Origin: Hevea brasiliensis
Lineage: Eukaryota > Streptophyta > Magnoliopsida > Malpighiales > Euphorbiaceae
Length of the DNA stretch: 64,000 nt
Assembly (NCBI RefSeq): GCF_030052815.1
Contig: NC_079498.1
Span: forward strand, 68,620,992-68,684,991
Direction: 5' to 3'
The notes beneath the pieces were generated by a model. The model was not told the origin of the DNA. It saw only the letters and a list, made by a program, of their open reading frames with translations, and ran no database searches. Below are positions 22,115 through 34,543 of this stretch, in pieces; positions within the stretch are counted from its first letter, which is position 1, and every line of letters begins with the position of its first letter. Made by a program: the position numbers and the translations under genes.

Positions 22115-25100
22115 TGTCACACCTTACCCCTCTGTAAGGCATAACATGATCCCGTAGAATACCTAATGAACTACCGAACTTCACCTACCGATAACTCATT
22201 AAGTACCCTACAAGGGATTTTAAAACAATTTTCTTATCTTTGACAAGTGGTGAGCATTTCAAATAAGTATTTAAAACATTTAGTTGAAATTAAAACTAAT
22301 TAATATTTTTGGCCATTTTAGTTTTCCGCAAATTTTATAAAAATTTTGACAGAATTTCCTCTGTATTTTGAGAAAACCGTTCTTCGAATACCTGTAAAAA
22401 GCACTTCTAAAAGTTTTCCTCAACAACTAATTCAATTTCAAACTCAATCTCAATCAATTTCTCAAATTCACAAGTTCAATAATTCCTTCAAAATACTGTC
22501 CATCAATATCATTTATTCATATTCCATTCAAGATAAACAATTTATATATTCATCATACTAAAATTTACATTCAGAAAGTCCAAACTAAAATTTATTACAA
22601 CTTTTATATAAACTTTGTACAAGCTGCTCAAAACCCATGTACATGTCCATACATTTATGTGCAATATATACATCAAAAGAAATATTTACAGTTAGGGTAT
22701 AAATTATACCCAAAAACTTTAGGCTGGTAGCTTCTCACACCTCAGCAGCTCAGTCTGCTGCTCCTCTAGTCTCTGTATCTGCGACAGCAATAAAAGCTAT
22801 CGCTGAGTACTAGGACTCAGTGGTGCACAATATACTAAAATAATCTTTATGCAAAACTTAAAGCACATTCATTCAAAAATTTGGCTAAACATGAAAATTA
22901 AATACAATCATGCATTGTGAGATTTTACATGTAAACCAAGTTCATTTCAAAGTATCAAAACACATTTCATAAAACCCACAGTTAGATCATGCCATTCGAA
23001 ACAAATAGAATCTCAATAGCCAGAGGCTAAAGAGAAATCACATCACAAGGCTAGCTAGCTCAAATATATGGATATCCATTCACATCCTCTTCTACTGGCA
23101 CACCTCAACACTTCTCCAGAGAAGGAATCAAAATTCGAAACTAATTACCTCCACTAGTCGTGCTAGTGAGGTGTTCAAATATATGGTCATGACACTGTGG
23201 TTTCAAAACTTATCTTAACAATTTGCTAAACATTGTCATTTCAAATATACACAATAATTTTCAACAATTTAGATCAAACATCATAAGAATACCATAATCC
23301 AACATTTCATATTATTCAAAACGATATGCAAAAGATGATTATAAAAGTATATGTTGTGCACAAACCTCAAACGAGTCGTCCTTTAGCCTCGACTCGGTTC
23401 CTCGGGTTCCTTCCCGATATTCTTTTCAACTGAAACACACAATTTTACAATGTTTCAGTACTAGAACTTAAAATAAATCCAAAATAAACTTAACTTCACA
23501 TTTAGCTAGCTCTAACGTGTTAAATTCGACATTCTCGAAATTTTGTGTTTCGGGTTACTATTCACTACACTATTCAAGTCAAATTATTGACTTTCTAAGG
23601 CTTAATAGGTATGGGAACTCCAACTTCACCCACATACCACATTTTGGTCACCAAACTTGTTGGTTTTGGTCATTTGTTTAAAGCTTAGGTCATTTTGGCA
23701 AAATTGCCAATTTTCGGTTTTGGTTTTCCGAAGTTGCACTATTCCATTGGTCGATCTACTGTTGGAATTTGATAAAACTTCCTTCACATAAAATGTTCCT
23801 TATTGTCTTAAGTGTATTCTCATTTTTGGATCACCTCAATCGGAGTTTTGTAGCTCAAGTTATGGCCAAAATAAGTTTACTGTTCACGTGGACTGTTCAT
23901 ACTGCAATTTAGGTGCTGGCAGATTTTTGGTCCAACTTTGGTCAATTGTTTGATCAAGTTAAGTTCATAATTTGGTCTTACTTTCTTCATATGAAATGTT
24001 GTACTATGTCTTAGGTTTCTATCGGTTCAAGAATCGCCTAAATCTGAGTTTTCTAGAGAGAGTTGTAGCCCTCCAAACATTGCTGCTCAATGAAAATTCT
24101 GCAGAATTTCAGTACAGTAAATTTAACTTTGCTCAATGATTTGAATGAGTTAATGGCCTAATTTGGGTTGGTGTTCTTCATGAAAGTTTTAGGTCTATAT
24201 CATATCTAATTTCTGGTAAAATTTCAGGTCAATTTGACCTACCTAGCTCGAGTTATGACCAAATGAACAGTTACTGTTCATTTGGTCAGTTTAGTGCAGT
24301 GGCAGCCTGCTATCAACTCACTTTGGTCAATTGTTTCACCAAGTTTTGGTCAGTTTTTGGCAATGGTTCCTTAATGAAAATTGTGCTCTTTTATGTCTAT
24401 TTTCATCTCCAATTGGTGGCATATCAATTGGACTTGTAAAATTTGAGTTTTGGTCCTTCAAAGTGGGTTAGGTCATGCTGCCAGCAGCATGACCATTGGA
24501 CCTCCGAATTTAACTTAGTTTCCTATCATTCCCACACAAGTTATTTGGTCATAATTGACCATTATTTTACTTCACAATAGGTCCAACATGCCATTTATAT
24601 ATTTCTCCAAATTTTGGTTCACAAACCCTAGCCTACAAACCCTAATCTTACTAACTCTTGCATTTAACCACAAGTAGTGCACTTAGTCCTAACCATTCAA
24701 CTAATCAAAGCTTTTAAACTCATTTTAATGCATCAAACCATTCAATTTCATACTCCCCTTAACTAGGCTGAATTTCAGTTTGGTCCTTCTCCCTTGTTTT
24801 TGTTTCATTTCATAAATCCTAAGCTCATGTCAACCATTGCATATGCATTTAAAGAAGTAAAATAACAAGTTAACACACTAACCTTTCTTAAATCTTCAAA
24901 ACCCTAACTTTTGCTCTCCTTTTTCCTTGTAATCTCCTTCTTAGTAGTAATAACAAGCTTTAGTAGGGTATTTTAGGGGAGTTATGAGAATTGAGTGGAA
25001 GAATTAAAGCTTGTATGCAAGCTTTAATGGTGGCTTTTCATGGAAATGAGAGGGAGAGGAGAGAGCTACGGGAAAGAGGGAAAAAAAAGAAGAAGAAGAA

Positions 25101-25771
25101 GTAAAAAAAATTGGCTTTTCAATTTTGTTTTTAGTCTTTAATTTGACTTAGTCAATTAGTTAATTAAATTAAAATTAATTATGAGGTCATAGTTACATCA
25201 TCATGATGATGTCATCAACTTTTCAACTTTTTCATTTTCTCTTCTTTTTTTTTTTTTAGTTTTTCTATTAGTTCTTTAATTTAATTCCCGATTCTGAAAT
25301 TTTCTTTTCTCTGATTTTATTTGACAGTTAGGTCAGGAGTCAGCTCTCGGGGTCAATTGACCAAATTGCCCCTCGCCGGTTCATCCCGGTTTGCAAATAA
25401 TTCCATATTTCTTCCGGCTCCCTGACCTAATTATTTGGTAGCTTATGATTCTTTTTCGTGATTTAAACTTTTCCAATGTGTTAATAAGGGTCATAAGGAC
25501 AGAAGCTTCAATTTTTACGTTTCGAAATTTGAGTTTAAAAGCGACTTGCGATGCGTTCGAGGAGGTCACTCATCGCTGTGACTCTCGGCTCGTTTAACCT
25601 CTTATGTTCTATTTTTCTTATTTATAGTTAACTAATTAAACATTACTAATTATTTGTGTTTATGGCTTCTCAAGTTATCTTAAGTGTGGCCCTAATCCCA
25701 TTAATTGTCCGGACCGACATCGGTCACCGGAACAGTGAAATATACCAGGCTATACCAATAGGGGTGTTACA
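22115..25771 (-). repeat. Element B 5' LTR
   Basis: 3657 bp, from 25771 (TGTAACACCCC) to 22115 (ending TGTGACA). Almost identical to 13616-17260; the few differences cluster at CTG/CAG words (around 22683-22790, 24288, 25411-25510). Carries the twin hairpin at 22781-22820 and the box at 25564-25575. Confidence 0.95.
22781..22820 (-). other. Twin hairpin in the B 5' LTR
   Basis: On the minus strand CTGAG/CTCAG is followed by GCGATAGC/GCTGTCGC, a full stem with one G-U pair, around an A/T loop. Confidence 0.65.
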
Positions 25772-25776
25772 AAAAG

Positions 25777-27888
25777 TCTTTGCTTCCCTAAGTTGCCGCC
25801 CCACCTTTCACTAAGTCATCATGGAAGAAACTCCATTGAAGCTTGAGTTCAAGCTTCAAAACCCCTACTAAACCTTACCTTGACCCCAAATTAATCCATT
25901 AGAACTTGATAGCTTCACTTGAGAAGAGGATTGAGTAAGAAAGAAAGAAGGAAAGAGGAGTGGAATTAAAGATTGAAATTCAAAGTTTAAGGTTAGTGAA
26001 TTTAAATTGAAAATTTATGTTTAATATTTGTGTTCTTAGTGTGGGTAACTTAGATCTTAACTTAAAATTAAAAGAAAACAATTGTTGGGAGAATAATATG
26101 GAATTTCGTCCATCTAGGGTTAGGGTTTGATATGGACGATTTTGATGCAAATTATGAACTAGTTAAGTGTGATTGAGTGTGTGAAAACTAAATATGCATT
26201 TAGAATTCAACAAATGTAACAAATTGGTGAATTAGGGTTTGGACTTAGGGTTTAGAGACAAAAATGTGAGAAATTGGTAAATGATGTCTTTGACCTAGTT
26301 TGAAGTGAGAAATGGTCATTTGTGACCAAATGAAATGTGTTAGAAGTGTTTGAACCAAAAGAAAATTCGGATTCAATGTGGTCATGCTGCTGGTAGCAGG
26401 ACTAAGTTTCCTTTGAGGGACTAAAAATGAAAATTTACAAGTCCAATTGGTATGAGACAAATTGGGAATGAAAATAAACACTAAATGACACAATTTTCAT
26501 CTAGGAACCATTCCCAAAAAGTGACCAAAACCTAGTGAACAAATTAACCAAATCCGAAAAATCTCAGTCTGCCCTGTACAAACTGACCAAATGAATAGTG
26601 TTTGTTCATTTGGCCATAACTTGAGCTAGGCAAGTCTAAATGACCTGAAATTTTACCAGCGGATAGTTGAGATATAGAACTAAAACTTTCATGAAGAACA
26701 TAAACCCAAATTATGCCATTAACCTAGTCATTTGGCCACCCCAATTTGGTGACCTAAAACTGCCAGAACAAAAATTTGCCCAGAAAATCTTAGTTAAGTC
26801 CAATCCGGCAGCCATGGTTCAAATGGCTATAACTTGAGCTATAAAACTCTAATTGGAGTGATTCAAAAAGAAAAATAAACTTAAGACAATGGAGAACATT
26901 TTCTATGAAGAAAGTTTTGCCAAATTCTAACAGTAAAATGACCAATGGAATAGTGCAACTTAACATAACAAAACTGAAAATTTGCAAATTTGCCTAAAAG
27001 ACTTAGAATTTGAGTAAACAACCAAAACCAACAAATTCAGTGACCAAAATGTGGTATGTGGGTGAAGTTGGAATTCCCTATACCTATTAAGCCTTAGAAA
27101 GTCAACAAATTAACTTGAATAGTACCATGAATAGTAACTCCAAAATGAAAATTTCCAAGAATCCTAGTTTAAGCATATTTGGGCTAGAATTAAGTATTTA
27201 TGAATTAATTATTAGATTTATTGTGAAATAAGATACTGAAACACTATAAATTTTGTGTTTCAGCTGAAAAAGACCCGGAATGTATAAGGGACTGAGTCAA
27301 GGCCTAGAGGCGACTCACATCAGGTTTGTGCACAAAAATTTTTAAATTATAGTTTTCACAATGAAAATTGATTTGTTATACATTGTGAATGTGTTTTATT
27401 CATTATAAATTTCAAGAATATTGTGTTGCCTATTTTACAATGGAAATTTGGAATAAAAACTTTTTATTGATATTGATTTGAATGAAATATTTGAACAATA
27501 TGGTTTTGAATTTGGTTATGGCCTTGAAAATTTTAATTGAGAATTTGTGTGTTGCCTACTTTGGAAATAGAGATTTGAAATGAAGTTTGTTTAATTGTTG
27601 TATCAATTGTAATTGAACATCATAGTTTTAAATTGTTTTTGATTCACACTTGGCATGGCAATATCACTATGTTCCTCCTCCATTTATGGGGTGAGTTTGA
27701 CTATATTCCTCCCTCTCTGGCTTTCTAGTCTGAGGGGTGAGTTTGGATGAGTACTCATTAGCTAGCTAGCCACCTCCCTCATTGATTTCGATTAATGGGA
27801 TGAGTTTGCCTTGTCGTGGTGTACAACACAGCATGTTTGGAAATTTTGTATCATGGCGTATGTTGTGTTATTGTTTGGCAACACTATG
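25777..27888 (+). repeat. Element C 3' LTR, piece 2 of 3
   Basis: Continues piece 1 after B. It matches the reverse complement of the middle of the B LTR but is diverged: modules near 26600-26960, then the GTTTCAGCTGAAAAAGACCC region. It ends at the D insertion; the TSD CTATG occupies 27884-27888. No coding seen. Confidence 0.88.
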
Positions 27889-28486
27889 TGTCACACCCTA
27901 CCCCTCTGTAAGGCATAACATGATCCCGTAGTATACCTAATGAATTACCAACTCCGTCTACTGATAATCCATTAAATACACTACAAGGGATTTTAAAAAC
28001 TTTTCTTACCTCTTTTACAGTGGTGAGCACTATTTACAGGTGTTAAAGACTTTGGTGAACTGAAGTGAAACAACTAACTCATTTGGTTTTATTTGGAATT
28101 TCTGTAAAAATTTTGGCAGAGTGCCATCTGTATTTTGGATAAAACAGTTCTTCAGAAAACCTGTAAAAAGACACTTCAATAATTTTCCAAATCTCAACTC
28201 CAATACATTTCTCAACACAACAATTTATCAACTCAATTCCATTGAAATTTTTCAAAGTCTGAGATAAGGAAATATAATACAATTTTTACAAATCAAGTAA
28301 CTCATAATTAATTTACAACTTCAAGTTACAATTTGAATTTACAACTGCTCAAACCAAAACAATATGTACATACAGTGGTCATACATTACAGTACAAAATG
28401 CCAAATGTGGTATACTCACTATACACAAAAATCTCTCGCTGGCGGTACTAGCAGCCTAGTCTGCTGCCCTGTCTGTCTGTCTGCCT

Positions 28487-28526
28487 GCGACAGCAATAAA
28501 AAGCTATCGCTGAGAAAATGTCTCAG
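28487..28526 (-). other. Twin hairpin, D left LTR
   Basis: CTGAG/CTCAG then GCGATAGC/GCTGTCGC. The middle LTR has the same pair at 35142-35181 with a change only in the loop. The right LTR copy near 41780-41820 is disrupted. Confidence 0.65.
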
Positions 28527-28674
28527 TGGTGCACAACATTAACCAAATACAACTTTAAATCACAACTCATAAACCATATAAATAGTGGATACGTAAAACC
28601 ATAGTTAAATTCAAGACAATGGATGTCATAAGGAATTTAAACTCCCATTCACAAATTATCAAAATTCATAATAA

Positions 28675-29053
28675 CACAATTTAGTCAAATAGTTTAAGAA
28701 TACCGTATTGCCAATTCATACACAATTTGATCAAATTACTGAATAACACAGTGTTGCCGATCAATATCACAATTTGATCAAATAACTGAATAATATCATT
28801 TTGCATATCAATAACACAATTCGATCAAATAACTGAATAATATCGTTTTGTAAATCAATAACACAATTCGATCAAATAACTGAATAATATCGTTTTGTAA
28901 ATCAATAACACAATTCGATCAAATAACTGAATAATGTCGTTTTGTAAATCAATAACACAATTCGATCAAATAACTGAATAATATCGTTTTGTAAATCAAT
29001 AACACAATTCGATCAAATAACTGAATAATACAATGTTGCCAATCAATAACACA
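28675..29053. repeat. 47-bp minisatellite, about 8 units, D left LTR
   Basis: Units like CACAATTCGATCAAATAACT plus 27 more bases repeat every 46-47 bp. The central four are almost identical and the outer ones diverged. Absent from the related E LTR, which explains part of the length difference. Confidence 0.9.
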
Positions 29054-30009
29054 ATTTAGGCCATGACACAATTTTCTTTTAACACATGCCGTGTTGTACA
29101 CCACGACAAGACATACTCACCCCAATAATCGAAATCAATGAGGGAGGAAGCTAGCTGAATAATGAGTACTCATCCACACTCACCTCAGACTGGTTAGTCA
29201 AAGGGGGAGGAACATAATCATACTCACCCCAGACTGATAAGTCAAAGAGGGAGGAATAATCACACTCACCCCATTAATGGAGGAGGAACATAGTATCAGT
29301 GTTATGCCAATTATGAGTCAAAAAAATTCCAAACATTTTATTCAAATGATCCGTAAGAATCCAATAAATTTCCAAACTTATAATTTCATTCACAAAATGG
29401 CAACACAATTCGTAATTCACTTCAATTTCCACAAAAACCATTTACAGTGCTTTTCAATCAATAAGTATCCATCAATATCATTCAAACAATTTTTCACAGT
29501 TTCAAACCATTCACAATGTTTTTCAATCAATAAGTGTCCATCAAACACATTTCCACAATTTAAAACAATAATATACAAATAGTCAATATTTATTTCAATT
29601 GAAAAATTCAAGAGAAATAGTTGTTGTGCACAAACCTCTGATATTTGTCTTCAGGTCTTGACTCAGTATTTCTTTCCCTTTTGCTGAGTCCTTGTTAACT
29701 GAGAAACACAATTTGAAGTGTTTCAGTGCTAAATTAATTTGCCTCTAATGATAATGTTCGATAAACAATTCACTGAATACCTTTATTTGCTTAATCACCT
29801 AATATACTGACCCTCGATGTTTTCTAGGTAAATTAGGTTTTAGTGTCCTTTATATGTCACATTCAATAGGGTTTTAGGGTTGGTACGTGTTACCAAACTC
29901 AACTCTATGCATATTGCGTTTTCTTGCATTTCATTGCAAATTGCTGGATTTCGGGATACTAGTTTGACCTAGCCGGACGATCTAGTTCCCTCGATTTTCG
30001 GGTTTTGGT

Positions 30010-30515
30010 CAAAACTACAAACTTGTAGATCTATGTCTTATTGCACGCAGGGCAAAATTTTAGGTCAATCCGAGTTAAGTAGACCAAGTTATGGTCATTA
30101 CACTATTGCTGGTCAAATGGTATCAATTTAGGTCAATTTTAGGTCAATTTGGTCAACTCTGGTTCGGCCAGTTTTTGGACCCGAATTTGTGCAAGCTTTT
30201 TGACTTGCTTATGGTCATTTCTGGGCTTTGGTGTCTTCATAAGACTTGTAGGTATGGGTCTTAACTATTCATGGTTAAAATTTCAGGTCAATTGGACCTG
30301 TTTTGAGTGAGTTATGGCCTAAACACTCACTGCTGCCCAATTGGTCATTTTTCAGGTCCTAATTGCACCTAATCCGAATTGGTCATTTTCTTAGGTCACC
30401 TTGCAAGCAGAATTTTGGTATGTTTTCTCAATGAAAGTTGGCACATTTTGTGCCTAGTTTCACCTCCAATTGGTCTCATACCAATTGAGGTTACACATTT
30501 AAACTTATTGGTCTA
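30010..30515 (-). repeat. Degenerate modules within the D left LTR
   Basis: Three copies with landmarks ACTTGTAGAT at 30021, ACTTGTAGGT at 30244 and AAAGTTGGCA near 30435. Each is followed by an AGGTCAAT...GAGTTATGGCC-like word or its relic. Confidence 0.55.
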
Positions 30516-31807
30516 TTTGCACACTGTCCTCTATATATCTTTCAAACCCCAATTCAAACACACATTTAACTTGCTCTACATTGAATCCCCATACCTTATT
30601 CTTATTTAATACCATTCCATATTCATTTATCACTTCTTACTATGGTTAATTTGGACAGAATACAAACATTCTCAATACATCAAATACAACCCTAAACCAC
30701 AAAGTCCAAATTTAGCAATATATGTACATAAATACACCTAATCATTACATATAATCTCCACTACTAATTTACATATACATTCATCAATTCTTCTATGTCA
30801 ACATTCTGCCAACACTTCCATCAATACATACAATTATTCAAGGGTTCCCAAGCTGCCGAAAACCTTCTTCAACACCACATTGCCCTACAATTCATCAATT
30901 CTCATCCAAGTGCCAAAATCACCATCTATATGTGAAATAATTCACTAGGATATTAAATCACCATGATCAACATTATTTCTAATCAATTATATGCATAATA
31001 AATCCTTAAATGCGTGACCCCATGGCTGTCCAAAAATGGCTATCTCAATAACTATTTAAACTTTAAAATTTCCTTCACAAAACTAACACCCATAACATGA
31101 ACATAAGGTTTAACAAAGGAATTCTCAAAAATGTAAACTTACCTTTAATTGTAACTTGCTAAACCTTCACCAAACTTCTCAAATTTGGTGTCAATATCTT
31201 CCTTGTGATGTGTAGACAAAGTTTCATGAAGGAACCTAAGAGATTGGAGTTGAAAATGGAGAGTTAAGAGAGCTTGCATGAAAAATGGCCATGGTGGTTT
31301 CCATTTTCTTCAATTCGGCAACTTGAATCCAAATGAGGAAGATGAAGTTTCTGTTGGTTTAGTGGAAGTACAGCTGCCCCTCTTATGTATTTAATTTATG
31401 CATTAGTGGTCCACTCACAATTTTAATCATTTTATAATCTAATTGTTCACTTAATCCCACATTAACCCATGATTTTAACTATTTACTTTAAGTACCATTA
31501 AACTAATTTTTCATTTTATTTTCTAAGTGTAATATTATTTATTTTTAATGTACATTTAGGTCAAAAGACAATTCGGGGTGTCAAATGACCATAATGCCCC
31601 TGTTCGAGATTCGTTCGATTTTTCTGGTATACCGTTTTGTCTGTTTTTCGATTTCTCACTTTTCTTTGCACTAATTATTTAATTTTTCTTTGATCTTTCT
31701 AATGAGAGTTATTCTTCAACAAGGTTCTATTTGAGTCCTAAAAATGTTTTCCAGGGTTCCCCACAGTCCAGGGCTAGTCAACGGTCCACGCCGTGGCTTC
31801 CCGGTGC

Positions 31808-31819
31808 GGTCACCCATCG
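31808..31819 (-). promoter_or_regulatory. Conserved LTR box CGATGGGTGACC (element D)
   Basis: 200 bp after the LTR start. Also at 45093-45104 and, with one change, at 38467-38478. Confidence 0.5.
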
Positions 31820-32019
31820 CTAGGTTTCCCGGTTCGCTTAACTTGATCACATTTCTTTGCTATTATTTTTCCTTTGTTTTTCTTGTATTTTCTTTTCTTG
31901 TATTTCATTATTTTATGTCTCCTCACTCATATTGAAGTGTAGTTCTTGGCATCCTAGCTGTCCGGACAACACTAGTCACCGGAGCAGCAGAACGCACTAC
32001 CGAACTTAGGGGTGTTACA

Positions 32020-33100
32020 ATTCTCCCCCCCTTAAATAAATTTCGTCTCGAAATTTTACCCAATAGCTATCTTACAACAGTCATACGTTTATTTTCTCCT
32101 TTCTATATGATCGTATAATCTTCTTTTCCTCAAATTTGTATAAGACTTTTAACAATCTAATACAACGTTTAATTTATTTGTATAATACTAATCTCCTCTT
32201 GCTATTGTGTTGTCTAATATTTCGGTTCATGTTCCTTCTTGAATGACCCTTGAGGTCATGATAGAATCATTCATCAGTCATTGGTCCTCTGACCATTCTA
32301 GTCCATAGTCTTCCTCACATTCGTAATATTTCTTTGTTATACATGAATCAACTGTTCAAATCTCTACTTTCATAACTCTTTTTATCTGTCAATATTCTAT
32401 AACTTACTTCTTTTTGTACTTAACTATACCCTTTCGATATTCTAACTTTTAAGTTTTAGATCCCTAAGTAGGATTTTCAAACTTATTTCTAACAATTAAA
32501 TTCTGTCCTGGCATAACTATACCAAAACAGATGCCGTTGGCAACTATTCTCATCTAGATGTACTATCGGGTAGTATGCAGCTCTACACAATAATCTCAAG
32601 TTAGTACTGTAATCTGCAGCTTACAGCATAAATATCAAGAATATTGCATAGTTACTACGATACATCCCAATAGATCAAACTTTCCTATCTTTTATCCATT
32701 TCGAATTCACTGATATTCGAATCTTATTTTGATTACAATATCCATTAGCAATTTCTAACAGTAACCTCCTTGCCCTCATCTAGAGCAATTCCATTACTGC
32801 ATCTTACTTTTACGTTCTCTTGCCTTACATTAAGTAGGCTCACTAATTAGCTTTATAATTTATGGTGTGTTAGAAAATACTTTTCGCCGATAAACTCTTT
32901 CAAAACTAATTTCACTTATTATCACAATCCTTATCTTAAGGACTAATCACTAATGCATCAAAATTTATTCCCCTATAAAGGAATAACAATAAAACATGTA
33001 GTTCTAACACTAACATAAAAGTATGCAAACTCCAGGTCAAACAATACATATATATATCTTAGTTGCTAATTGAGAAGGTACCAGCAATAATGTCAAAAGT
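32020..33100 (-). pseudogene. D body 1: decayed pol remnant
   Basis: About 1.08 kb where autonomous relatives have about 3.5 kb of pol. After the gag stop the minus strand still resembles protease (VLFDLEFAYFYVS versus [13 protein letters not shown] in B). Near the other end a stretch reads DC-stop-KSYTNLRKRR, like DCQKSYVDLKRRD of B integrase. RT and RNase H are gone. The polypurine tract is at 32020-32032. Nearly the same block is in body 2 and in element C, so it is a fixed part of a non-autonomous lineage. Confidence 0.75.
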
Positions 33101-34354
33101 CTAAGCCTCTTCTCTCTGCTGTACAGTGTATACTCCAGCTGAAGCATCACTCTGTTCTGGCTGATTCACAGTACTCTGACTTCTAGGTGTACTACCCCTA
33201 CCTCTACCTCCGCCTCTACTAACTGATGGTGAACTATTTGGGGTATAAACTTGGGTTGATCCCTTTGGTGTAGTAAATGATCCAGAATGACCTGGATTTA
33301 CACAATCCCTAGCAAAATGACCAGTCTCTCCACAGTTAAAACATGCTCCTACGGCTCTATAACATACCCCACTATGTGGTTTACCACAAGTTTTACAAAG
33401 TCGATCTGACAGTGCATTTCTGGGTTTCTGTTGAGTTTGCTGATCCGATCGAGGTGGTTTCTGTCCAAAAGATCTATCTCTACCGGACTTCTTACTATCT
33501 CTGTCGTATCCCCCAAAGTTTTTCCTCTTTCCAGTAGGACCACTAGAACTCTGTTCTGCTGACTTTCCCTCTTTTTCTGTCTTCTCTGATTTCTTTTTCT
33601 CAAGAGCCGCTTCAGATTCAATTCTTTCTAATTCTAGTGCTTGAGAAATAAGTTCAGAGAAGTTGTTATGTTTGAATCCGACCACTTGTAATCTGATACT
33701 AGGCTTCAAGCCGGTTTCAAACCTCTTACATCTCTCCCTGCTGGTAGAAAGTAGACTTACTGCATAATGGCTTAGGCGGGAGAATTCCCTTTCATACTCA
33801 GCCACTGATCTGCCCCCCTGTTTCAGACTTAGGAATTCTTGCAGCTTCTGGTCTACATAAGCATCAGGGACATATTTCTGTCTGAATTCCCTGAGAAAGT
33901 CATTCCATGTTAATACTGTAGGTTCTACCAGACTGTGGGGAATGGTTTTCCACCAGTCATAAGCATCCCCCTGTAGCAAAGACACTGAGTATTCAAATCT
34001 AAGCTCCTCTGTGCAATGCAGTTTCTTGAATACCCTATCCATCCTCTCTAACCACTGTTCAGCTTCTAGAGGATCTACTGTCCCCTTAAACTCTATAGCC
34101 CCATACTTCATCAATTTGTCATATTGTCTAGCAGAAGACTGTGGTTGTACCACTGGTGTCTGTATTGGGACTTGAGTAGGCACATTACCAGCCATTTGTT
34201 GGAACATTGCAGCCGTCTGCTGAGCGAACTGAGCAGGAAACTGCGGTACTGTAGGGGCTGGTGCTGCTGAACCACTAACATTATGTACGGCTGGGGCATC
34301 CCTTTGCACCTCAGCCTCTATAGATTGATCGACTGAACGATCACCCTCTTCCAT
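33101..34354 (-). CDS. gag: D body 1: intact Gag, 417 aa
   Basis: Structural protein of the virus-like particle, expected to package RNA in the cytoplasm. Start at the ATG at 34354 (MEEGDRSVDQ); the frame is open 65 codons further upstream into the leader and the PBS, but this ATG matches the B gag start. Domains: Pro/Gln-rich N-terminus to about residue 75; retrotransposon gag capsid domain about 85-245 with DAYDWWKT (WW at 134-135) and [12 protein letters not shown]; basic linker; zinc site C320-x2-C-x3-H-x3-C331; classic knuckle C338-x2-C-x4-H-x4-C351; RGRG-rich tail. It stops with TAG exactly where B continues REEAETSD into protease. It could be a stand-alone Gag, with other functions supplied in trans. 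Confidence 0.88.
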   Translation of the reverse strand: MEEGDRSVDQSIEAEVQRDAPAVHNVSGSAAPAPTVPQFPAQFAQQTAAMFQQMAGNVPTQVPIQTPVVQPQSSARQYDKLMKYGAIEFKGTVDPLEAEQWLERMDRVFKKLHCTEELRFEYSVSLLQGDAYDWWKTIPHSLVEPTVLTWNDFLREFRQKYVPDAYVDQKLQEFLSLKQGGRSVAEYEREFSRLSHYAVSLLSTSRERCKRFETGLKPSIRLQVVGFKHNNFSELISQALELERIESEAALEKKKSEKTEKEGKSAEQSSSGPTGKRKNFGGYDRDSKKSGRDRSFGQKPPRSDQQTQQKPRNALSDRLCKTCGKPHSGVCYRAVGACFNCGETGHFARDCVNPGHSGSFTTPKGSTQVYTPNSSPSVSRGGGRGRGSTPRSQSTVNQPEQSDASAGVYTVQQREEA

Positions 34355-34523
34355 AGTCAATGCGAGGATTTTAGATCTCCTGAACAATAATACAAGGAGA
34401 TTTCCTCTCGTTAGTGCATATTTATAATGTAATGTACTGTATGTATCAAACAATGATATTAAGCAGTTGTACTGTGAAGAAAGAATATTCAAATAACATG
34501 TGAAAACAGAATTTAAAAACTTT

Positions 34524-34535
34524 GCTCTGATACCA
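34524..34535 (-). other. Primer binding site, D body 1
   Basis: TGGTATCAGAGC on the minus strand, eight bases after the LTR end at 34544. Confidence 0.9.
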
Positions 34536-34543
34536 CTAAAACA

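Larger units (their letters stand above)
13616..25771 (-). mobile_element. Element B: young Ty3/gypsy chromovirus (Tekay/Del-like)
   Basis: Two nearly identical LTRs (3645 and 3657 bp), PBS, gag-pol and polypurine tract on the minus strand. The TSD AAAAG is at 13611-13615 and 25772-25776. It is inserted in the 3' LTR of element C, which is an older relative of the same LTR type in the opposite orientation. The near-identity of the LTRs says recent insertion. Its reading frame is nevertheless broken at a few dense lesions (18640-18720, 19390-19830, about 21420-21500), many at CTG/CAG, which may be consensus errors. Confidence 0.95.
27889..32019 (-). repeat. Element D LTR, left copy
   Basis: 4131 bp, TGTAACACCCC to TGTGACA on the minus strand. 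Contains the box at 31808-31819, modules at 30010-30515, a 47-bp minisatellite at 28675-29053 and the twin hairpin at 28487-28526. Non-coding; small frames of 60-100 codons recur in all three copies but show no protein features. Confidence 0.95.

Noticed and set aside
28470..28490. GTCT microsatellite in the D LTR as a regulatory site
   Set aside because: Only about four units; no sign of function beyond being next to the hairpin.
28675..29053. CRISPR-like array
   Set aside because: Units are contiguous 47-bp tandem repeats without unique spacers, in a plant LTR.
29277..29582. 101-codon frame repeated in all three D LTRs (also at 35932 and 42558)
   Set aside because: Kept only because the LTRs are copies of one another; low-complexity, no domain, overlaps the LTR and an opposite frame of similar length.
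31744..31935. 63-codon frame MFSRVPHSPG... in each D LTR
   Set aside because: Lies over the conserved box; the reading frame is a by-product of the DNA conservation and shows no protein-like features.
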